From contig JAUCBJ010000358.1 in the NCBI GenBank assembly GCA_032718475.1, positions 34,900 to 98,899 of the forward strand: DNA of 64,000 nt, written 5' to 3'. The DNA comes from Nemertoderma westbladi. Its lineage: Eukaryota; Xenacoelomorpha; Nemertodermatida; Nemertodermatidae. The translations under genes were made by a program, and so were the position numbers. The notes beneath the pieces were generated by a model. It ran no database searches and was not told the origin of the DNA. It worked only from the letters and a program-made list of their open reading frames with translations. Positions 57,225 through 64,000 of this stretch are shown here, piece by piece. The stretch's first letter is position 1. Each line of letters begins with the position of its first letter.

Positions 57225-57875
57225 AGTAGGTGACACGTTCGTGGGCCCTTCGCGCAGCACGAGGTAGGTGACACGTTCGTGGGGCCTTCGCGCAGCACGA
57301 GGTAGGTGACACGTTCGTGGGGTCTTCGCGCAGCACGAGGTAGGTGACACGTTCGTGGGCCCTTCGCGCAGCACGAGGTAGGTGACACGTTCGTGGGGTC
57401 TTCGCGCAGCACGAGGTAGGTGACACGTTCGTGGGACCTTCGCGCAGCACGAGGTAGGTGACACGTTCGTGGGGTCTTCGCGCAGCACGAGGTAAGTGAC
57501 ACGTTCGTGGGGCCTTCGGCAGCACGAGGTAGGTGACACGTTCGTGGGGCCTTCGCGCAGCATGGGGTAGGTGACACGTTCGTGGGGCCTTCGCGCAGCA
57601 CGAGGTAGGTGACACGTTCGTGGGGCCTTCGTGCAGCACGAGGCTGGTGACACGTTCGTGGGGCCTTCGTGCAGCACGAGGCTGGTGACACGTTCGTGGG
57701 GCCTTCGTGCAGCACGAGGCTGGTGACACGTTCGTGGGGCCTTCGTGCAGCACGAGGCTGGTGACACGTTCGTGGGGCCTTCGTGCAGCACGAGGCTGGT
57801 GACACGTTCGTGGGGCCTTCGTGCAGCACGAGGCTGGTGACACGTTCGTGGGGCCTTCGCGCAGCACGATGTCTA
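57225..57875. repeat. 38-bp GC-rich minisatellite, about 17 copies
   Basis: Unit contains GTGGGGCCTTCGCGCAGCA and CGAGGTAGGTGACACGTTC. Left copies have GCGCAG and GAGGTAGG; right copies have GTGCAG and GAGGCTGG, giving two subfamilies in blocks. 38 is not a multiple of 3, so every minus frame is open over three units; these frames are artefacts. A lone core copy lies at 37552 and a partial one at 26525. Confidence 0.95.
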
Positions 57876-58518
57876 GCTGAGCCGTTGGGTAGCAATAGAG
57901 TTAATGGACCTTTTCAATCCCCATAGCAGCCGGCGGTTGATGTGTGTCCTTATTATACTTTCTAAACTTTTGATAGACTACATGTGTACCAAGTTTGGTT
58001 CCATTTCATCAATGACAGAACAAGTAATACGTGGTATTACTGGTATTGATTGATGATTACTGGTATTGAACTGCTATTGGGCCTCCAATAACTGTTTGCT
58101 TTATATGTACAATGTTACCTTTAATTAGAAATGATAACACATTATTATGGTGTTGCGTACGAGTAGTGATATAAATAGTGTTGAATGATATATAAATATA
58201 TCAGAGAAAGAGAGAAGTTAAAATCATATCTATAAAGGGTGAACCCCTTTACTTGTTCTACCACTGTCACGAGTGTCACCCCCTCCCTCATCCCTTCAAA
58301 AATATAATCAGACAAGCCAATTCATAGAATTAATTGTTTACTCACACACAAAGGGCGTTGTTGTTTGTGTATAAAGTACAATGGTGAACAGGTATTGTAT
58401 TCGAGAGAATTATAAACCAGCCATACAAAATGCTATTAAGAGAAGCTATTGAATTAGTATTGATGTCTCTACAGCTTTTACCTGCAGTCACGTGCATCGT
58501 AGAAAATTATAAACGGAG
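57876..58518. other. Region upstream of the alpha-kinase gene
   Basis: AT-rich, without repeats or recognisable genes. An acceptor-like CTTTTACCTGCAG lies at about 58475-58487, about 30 bases before the first ATG. Confidence 0.4.
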
Positions 58519-59976
58519 ATGATCACGAAAATATGCAAGAACAATCAATTAATATTAACGTTAAAAGTTTCCAATATTATTCTCTCACTAAATATAATGT
58601 CTATCCTTTTGTTTGTATTCGGTGCCGACCACCCGAATAAAACGCACTTCTCTTTGAACAAGGACGAGGCCGGGAATAAATACCGGGCGAAGTTTAGCGA
58701 GCGCCCGTTCGCTGCGGGCGCAATGCGGTACGCGTTCACGGGAGTCTACAGCGGGGCTGGGATACCGAAAAACGGAGAGCAATGCGTCGTTAAAGTCTAC
58801 AAACAGCGCGCGAATAATAGAGACATTAGAAACTGTCTCCCGGACGTGGCGGCGAGTAGAACCGCTGCTTCGTACGCAGAACGGTTCATGGAGGTGTGCG
58901 GAACGCGGTTCCCAGCCCATTCAGTAGAGTTTGTGGTCCCGTTAATCGCGCAGATGGATAAAATATCGCGATTTGAAGTTCTCGGGACTATCCCGATCTA
59001 CACAAACGATCTCGTATCCGCGATGGATTTCGTTACCATCCAGCCCTTTATCGGAGACCGTTACCAAAGATTCAGCGACAACGGAGGTTACGAAGCTCAC
59101 GGTTGCGAGTTTCTAACGGCCTTCTCTCATTGGACGTTGGTGATAAGTGATAACGAGTGCCTTGTGTGCGACCTACAGGGAGTCCGTAAGGAGGGCAGAT
59201 ACGTGTTGACCGACCCCGCGATACATTCAGCTGAACAACGTTTTGGGGTAACTGACTTCGGTCTGGAAGGAATCGAGCGTTACATGGAGTCCCACAGATG
59301 CAATGAGTTCTGTCGCGCGTTGGGTCTAAGTGAACGCAGTTCGGAACAATCAGTCCGTGAGGAACTGCCATTCATCGTGGAAGAATCAGTCGGTGAGCAA
59401 CTGTCATTTAGTGTGAGACAATCAGTCGGCGAGGAACTGTCAGTCAGCGTGGCACAATCGGACGGTGAGGAACAGTCAGTGGGTGAGGAACTGTCAGTCA
59501 CCATGGAACAATCAGTCGGTGAGGAACTGTCAGTCAGCGTGGAACAATCAGACGGTGGGGAACTGTCAGTCAGTGAGGAACTGTCAGTCAGCGTGGAACG
59601 ATCAGACGGTGGGGAACTGTCAGTCAGTGAGGAACTGTCAGTCAGCGTGGAACAATCAGTCGGTGAAGAACTGTCAGTCAGTGAGGAACTGTCAGTCATC
59701 TTCGAACAATCAATCGAATCAGTCGGTGAGGAACAATCAGTAAGTTCCAATCCCCATGTCAGCAACTACGCCAATAAATACGTTGAATCCCAAACGAAAC
59801 TAATTGGTAATATTGATCAGAAACGTAAAACTAATAATAATTACGCAGATCTATTCGTTAAAACTCAAACAAAACCAAAAGTCAAACGTCACCACAAACT
59901 TAAAACGTTAAAAACAATATCCAAGGTGTTACAACATGTATTGGCTGTATATGATGCGATAGGAGCCATCGTATAA
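58519..59976 (+). CDS. Stand-alone alpha-kinase with Ser/Glu-rich repeat tail
   Basis: 485 residues in one exon. Residues ~58-272 form an atypical alpha-kinase (MHCK/eEF2K/TRPM7 type) domain: RPFAAGAMRYAF (63-73), the putative ATP-contacting Lys92 in VVKVYK, FIGDRYQRFSDNGGY (177-191), the zinc/core His204 in AFSHWT, the catalytic DLQG (Asp218, Gln220), TDPAIHS with Asp232, and the zinc-binding His259, Cys261, Cys265 of HRCNEFC. The position normally Glu before P in the hinge (..TIQP, Gln175) is Gln. Residues ~275-415 are tandem copies of a 12-residue SVGEELSVSVEQ-type repeat, acidic and serine-rich. The last ~70 residues are basic. No channel or transmembrane domain is seen. The first ~35 residues look AT-driven, so the true start may be Met27 or an upstream exon. 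A Ser/Thr kinase is inferred; the substrate is unknown. Confidence 0.88.
   Translation: MITKICKNNQLILTLKVSNIILSLNIMSILLFVFGADHPNKTHFSLNKDEAGNKYRAKFSERPFAAGAMRYAFTGVYSGAGIPKNGEQCVVKVYKQRANNRDIRNCLPDVAASRTAASYAERFMEVCGTRFPAHSVEFVVPLIAQMDKISRFEVLGTIPIYTNDLVSAMDFVTIQPFIGDRYQRFSDNGGYEAHGCEFLTAFSHWTLVISDNECLVCDLQGVRKEGRYVLTDPAIHSAEQRFGVTDFGLEGIERYMESHRCNEFCRALGLSERSSEQSVREELPFIVEESVGEQLSFSVRQSVGEELSVSVAQSDGEEQSVGEELSVTMEQSVGEELSVSVEQSDGGELSVSEELSVSVERSDGGELSVSEELSVSVEQSVGEELSVSEELSVIFEQSIESVGEEQSVSSNPHVSNYANKYVESQTKLIGNIDQKRKTNNNYADLFVKTQTKPKVKRHHKLKTLKTISKVLQHVLAVYDAIGAIV
59335..59745. repeat. 36-bp-based in-frame repeat inside the alpha-kinase gene
   Basis: Copies of GGTGAGGAACTGTCAGTCAG plus CGTGGAACAATCAGT, with short internal deletions and insertions that all keep the reading frame (multiples of 3). 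Length variation without frame loss argues for selection on the encoded tail. Confidence 0.9.
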
Positions 59977-60675
59977 ACTCATATATTATTTCCAACAATA
60001 ACATCCCGTGCAATAATTCATCACGATTTTCTTTTTACGGAAATTTATCCAAAATTAACAGATTAGAATAGTTTCTAATTAATAAACAAAGATATTATTT
60101 TTCATTTTTTCATAAAGAAATATAAAACCCTGGCAGATTCATATGGAAAAATTTCCTTTAAAATTAGTTAATCAAATTGTTCAAAGTATTAATATCTGTA
60201 TGTATTGTAAATATATTTTATATGTTTTTATATGAAATATTACCGGTACTCAATGGTAATATCTAATATCCTTATACATATCCTATGCAGTATTATAGGA
60301 TAATAGACTAGCATAATAAACTTCAGGGATATTCATTATTTTCTAGTTACCAAGTAGGATTGTGTTATTGTTGTTTTTGTTACTCAAATTGAAAGCTATT
60401 CTGTTCTAATGTATGCTGTATTTATATGAATAATAATTGTGGAATGCTGTTTATTTATTTACAAAAAATAAAATAATTTATTTTAATTAATGTAATAAAT
60501 AATTAGGTAATCGAAATCAGAAAGATTTTTAATTTCACTCTGCTTACAATGGGCCTCACCTCATACTTACATTTAATTTAAACAACCGGTTCAATACATA
60601 ACAATAACATTAATAACATAATGCGCGATTTGAAGACGTAACCATATCTCTATCGTGTAACTCAAATGAATACCA
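59977..60675. other. AT-rich intergenic stretch between convergent genes
   Basis: AATAAA at 60081-60086 (+) is a candidate alpha-kinase polyadenylation signal. No other feature is recognised; the right end is probably the 3'UTR of the minus-strand coiled-coil gene. Confidence 0.4.
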
Positions 60676-61758
60676 TCAACATAGAAGGACATTAAGTCTT
60701 CTTGATTCAGCGCTGTGAGGATTGTTGGAAGTTGCAGTAAAATTTTGTGAAGGTGGATTTCCATAACTATTGTGACCCATCTCCATGTAATGTATGTCTG
60801 TAGTGAAGTTTCCGTTCTTGTGCCTCTGTTTCATGTAGGCATTATCTGGTGAAAGAGGTGTATGTGTTTGGTTTAGCTTTCCATATGATGAATTGCTTGA
60901 GGGATAATTGCGGATTATCCTTTCACTGTGAGCAACATTCCTTTTCATTTGAGGTTGGATATTTTCCTCGCTTAGTGGAGAAAAATAGTTGTTGGTATGA
61001 ACAGGTGGAATGACTGTAGCTTGCCTATTCAAAGGGATATGGTTGCCTCGACGTCTCTGGGGGGGATATCGATGTGGTGAAACAGCTTCACCTTGGATTT
61101 TATCTACAGTTGTATCATGTGGAAAGTTGTTAATTGAGTTGCAGTTGGTATTTACTGGCTGTAATCTTAAATTCTGTTTGCTAATACTCGGAATATATCT
61201 TTCAACAGTTAGTTCGCCTTCTACAGAGTTAATATTATTAGCTAACTTGTTTTTGTGAAAAGGAGGGCCGCTACAGCTTTGGGAGATATCCATTTGTGCT
61301 GACTTTGTTGTCTTTTCTTTCGCATTATTCAACTGTTTCAGTCGGTTTTCTAAAACCATCCTGGAGTGACGTTCTTCATTCACTTCATCAGTTAGCTGCT
61401 TTACCCTCTCAGTCAAAGAATCATTCTGATTGTTCAACACACAGAGCTTCGAAAGTACATTAGCAATAGCAGCTATCATTTCCTTTCTGAACTGCTCCAC
61501 GGCTGGATTTTCTTCCTCAGCAGTCTTTTCTTTTTCTTTGTCTCTTGCTAGCCTTTTACGACACGCTGTAGTTAAGTGTTTATCAAGTACAGACCTCTGA
61601 AGTCCATAGATGTCAACTGCCATTTCATGAGATGATTGTCTAGTACGCAATTGTAAAGCCATACTTTGACAGGGAGACATTAAGCTCTTAACTTCATGGT
61701 ACAGCATATCACGCTGTACAACCCTTACATCGTTAACTTGTTCTTCTAAGGCCTTTAG
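60676..61758 (-). CDS. Unrecognised coiled-coil protein, C-terminal exon
   Basis: Open on the minus strand from the edge of the palindromic element (61758) to a stop at 60676, about 360 codons. The N-terminal part reads ALEEQVNDVRVVQRDMLYHE, then a basic KHLTTACRKRLARDKEKEK patch, then a second coiled coil with leucine heptads (LSKLCVLNNQNDSLTERVKQ; RMVLENRLKQL). The remaining ~200 residues are Asn/Ser/Pro-rich and probably disordered. The codon pattern and absence of stops support a real coding exon. The upstream continuation is uncertain: the frame joins the frame right of the element if element plus one target copy is removed, or an intron lies there. I do not recognise the family. The first in-frame ATG is at 61662, but an N-terminal exon is likely. 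Confidence 0.6.
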   Translation of the reverse strand, partial: LKALEEQVNDVRVVQRDMLYHEVKSLMSPCQSMALQLRTRQSSHEMAVDIYGLQRSVLDKHLTTACRKRLARDKEKEKTAEEENPAVEQFRKEMIAAIANVLSKLCVLNNQNDSLTERVKQLTDEVNEERHSRMVLENRLKQLNNAKEKTTKSAQMDISQSCSGPPFHKNKLANNINSVEGELTVERYIPSISKQNLRLQPVNTNCNSINNFPHDTTVDKIQGEAVSPHRYPPQRRRGNHIPLNRQATVIPPVHTNNYFSPLSEENIQPQMKRNVAHSERIIRNYPSSNSSYGKLNQTHTPLSPDNAYMKQRHKNGNFTTDIHYMEMGHNSYGNPPSQNFTATSNNPHSAESRRLNVLLC

Positions 61759-63092
61759 TACGGTGGCCCAGAACGGCCAAGCAACTTTTTAAATGTGAAA
61801 GTGTCCTTTTCAGTGCTAAAGTGTTCTTTTTAGTGTGAAAATGATCTTTTCAGTGTGAAAATGATCTTTTCATTGTGAAAGTGTAAATCTGAAAGTGCGA
61901 AAGTGTAAATTTGAAAGTGCGAAAGTGTAAATTTGAAAGTGCGAAAGTGTAAATTTGAAAGTGCGAAAGTGTAAATTTGAAAGTGTAAATTTGAAAGTGT
62001 AAATTTGAAAGTGTAAATTTGAAAGTGCGAAAGTGTAAATTTGAAGTGAGAAAGTGTAAATTTGAAATTGAGAAAGTGTAAATTTGAAAGTGAGAAGTGT
62101 AAATTTAAATCCGAATTATGGCGGGAAATTTAAATTCAGATGGGTCGGCCAGACCATGTGCTGTAAAGTATACATAGAGAGGCCTATCCACTGTACCGGT
62201 ACATTTGGCAGTTAGTAATACAGAACATAAAACAGTACTGTATTATTGACATGTCAGCAGAATGCATCCGTACTCATGCGTACTGGTTGTGGTACTATTC
62301 CTGCGTACGTATCGGCGTACGGATCTGCGTACGAAATGCAAGTCTTTAAGACGTCTTCTTATCCGTCACGGTTTGCACATGATGTGGACATTGTCTCTAA
62401 CCCGCATTATGCGGGTTAGAGAAAATGTCCACATCAGTGCACGTACGATAAGAAGACGTCTTAAAGACTTACATTTAGTACGCACATACGTACGCAGGTT
62501 TAGTACACATTAGTACGCAGGTACGGATGCATTCTGCTGACATGTCAATAATATTACTGTTTTATGTTCTGTATTACTAACTGCCAAATGTACCGGTACA
62601 GTGGATAGGCCTCTCTATGTATACTTTACAGCACATGGTCTGGCCTACCCATCTGAATTTAAATTTCCCGCCATAATTCGTATTTAAATTTACACTTTCC
62701 CACTTTCAAATTTACACTTTCAAATTTACACTTTCTCACTTTCAAATTTACACTTTCCACTTCAAATTTACACTTTCTCACTTTCAAATTTACACTTTCC
62801 CACTTTCAAATTTACACTTTCCACTTTCAAATTTACACTTTCGCACTTTCAAATTTACACTTTCGCACTTTCAAATTTACACTTTCGCACTTTCAAATTT
62901 ACACTTTCAAATTTACACTTTCGCACTTTCAAATTTACACTTTCGCACTTTCAAATTTACACTTTCGCACTTTCAAATTTACACTTTCACAATGAAAAGA
63001 TAATTTTCACACTGAAAAGAACACTTTAGCACTGAAAAGTGCACTTTCACATTTAAAAAGTTTCTTGGCCGTACTGGGCCACCGTACTTTAG
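61753..63092. mobile_element. 1328-bp palindromic (foldback) element with 6-bp target duplication
   Basis: The element is 61759-63086. The ends TACGGTGGCCCAG and CTGGGCCACCGTA are inverted, and the flanking 6-bp direct repeat is CTTTAG (61753-61758 and 63087-63092). The two arms pair over almost their whole length, with the symmetry centre in AACCCGCATTATGCGGGTT at about 62409. The outer arms contain matching minisatellites (GAAAGTGCGAAAGTGTAAAT on the left, complement on the right); the inner arms contain CGTACG-rich unique sequence. No coding sequence is present. It may form a very large hairpin. Class unassigned. Confidence 0.88.
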
Positions 63093-63297
63093 TGCCTCTA
63101 TCCGCGGTACTTTCGAAATGGACTTCAGAATGTGTGCACCTGGTATGAGTGAATTGTTACCAACGTCCAGTATTTTCAGCTCTATTGGTAATCCTGAACT
63201 CACTATGTTCCATATTTGGATGCTTCAAGACAGTACCGGTAACAACAATATCGTCGATATCACATATTTTAATGTTTTCAAACAGTGCTTTAACCAA
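63087..63297 (-). CDS. Possible upstream exon of the coiled-coil gene
   Basis: Two competing minus-strand readings. (a) The frame ending ISKVPRIEALK at 63087 joins in frame to ALEEQVNDV across the palindromic element. (b) Another frame reads ELVKALFENIKICDIDDIVV, TGTVLKHPNMEHSEF and RITNRAENTGRW, and stops or meets a donor-like GTTG|GTAACA near 63157. Reading (b) has the more natural codon usage and a possible acceptor CCTGAG|GAATTG. Which is real cannot be settled from sequence alone. Confidence 0.35.
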
Positions 63298-64000
63298 TTC
63301 CTCAGGTTACTTCTGGCTGTATCACCAAACTGGATGCGTTTGTAATTAGAAATGGGCATATAAGCAGAGATATGCGCCACAGTCGGTGCCATTTTGCTGG
63401 CTAGGAAACTGCCGCTTAAGGGGGGTAGCACCCCCAAATTGAACCTCACATTTATGTGTCTCTGGACCATAAAATTGGGTGAAAATTATTTTTTGTCGTC
63501 AACATCGCCTGGACAGTGTAAGAATAACGAAACCAAATTATTTTTAAAATTGGCCCCAAAATGGCTCCGTAATGGCCAAAAGAGCCTTTTTCCGCCAAGG
63601 GCTATTTCTCTACCAATATTTGTTGAAATTTGTCGAAAATTGGAATATAAGTTCAGAAGAACCCTGCATCCAATTCCTCTGAACACAATTTTGCCTCAAA
63701 TGCTCTGGAGCCTTTTTAGAACAAAAAGCCCCAAAAAGGGCTTTTTTGGGCCTTTTTGATATAAAAAAGCTATAGGGCATTTCCAACCAAATTTGTTCAG
63801 AATAAGTATGGAGAAGGGTATTCTTAACAAGTGTACAAAATTTCAACTCATTTCAGTTAATATTTTAAGCTATTTTAGATAATACCAATTTTCTATGTTC
63901 GTCAATAACTTTGTCAAGAATGAATGAAATTCAACGAAATTTTTCATGCTTGCTAAACAGATAACTGTTTTAGCAATTTTATACATATCTATTCCGTGAG
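63298..64000. other. Unassigned right edge
   Basis: AT-rich with runs of GGCC(C/A)AAAA-type words. A 121-codon + strand frame (63394-63759) has no recognisable motif, and overlapping minus frames are just as long, so no gene is called. Confidence 0.4.

Noticed and set aside
57023-57895. Minus-strand frames up to 290 codons in the 38-bp array
   Set aside because: A 38-bp unit makes all three frames equivalent; no unique coding flank.
63394-63846. 121-codon plus and 78-codon minus frames at the right edge
   Set aside because: Mutually overlapping, no family features, and cut by the window end.

Overview
The window is animal nuclear DNA, probably from a marine invertebrate. The genes are clearly metazoan (Na+/K+-ATPase alpha subunit, CCDC146, an FKBP6-like co-chaperone, a stand-alone alpha-kinase). 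The one supported intron has canonical GT-AG borders, and the intergenic DNA is AT-rich and full of minisatellites, small inverted-repeat transposons and decayed LINEs. I cannot name the species or phylum. A splice acceptor one base before the Na+/K+-ATPase start codon would fit a lineage with spliced-leader trans-splicing (tunicates, for example), but a normal 5'UTR intron explains it equally well.

Layout. 1-2297 is a 28-bp minisatellite and 2980-8142 a 20-bp satellite with a 1560-bp higher-order period. 8.1-17.1 kb is gene-free, with dispersed repeats, one MITE-like inverted repeat and long poly-C/poly-G tracts. 17312-20825 (-) is a complete Na+/K+-ATPase alpha gene of 1028 codons with a single 427-bp intron. 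21.4-37 kb is a repeat landscape: a 32-bp array, a 1.74-kb hAT-type element with a perfect 8-bp target duplication and a nested tRNA-derived SINE, a 2.25-kb inverted-repeat element carrying a minisatellite, two LINE remnants, and a foldback element with a 9-bp target duplication. 39269-42121 (+) is an intronless CCDC146 gene. 42.4-49.1 kb holds a Harbinger-like MITE, a 45-bp array, another MITE and a 2.7-kb 17-bp array.

The right-hand 14 kb is richest. 50045-53909 (-) is an FKBP6-like gene whose TPR region runs straight into about 60 copies of a 39-bp (13-residue) repeat, followed by a unique C-terminal tail in the same repeat phase; several small indels break the frame. 54.2-56.0 kb is a LINE missing its catalytic RT segment. 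57.2-57.9 kb is a 38-bp array. 58519-59976 (+) is an alpha-kinase with an apparently intact catalytic core and a Ser/Glu repeat tail. 60676-61758 (-) is the end of an unrecognised coiled-coil gene, interrupted or flanked by a 1328-bp near-perfect palindromic element with a 6-bp target duplication.

The genes do not form a pathway. CCDC146 (sperm flagellum/centriole) and FKBP6 (germline small-RNA pathway) are both germline-linked in other animals, but one window does not show that their proximity means anything. The shared features are intron poverty and in-frame minisatellite growth in two of the genes.
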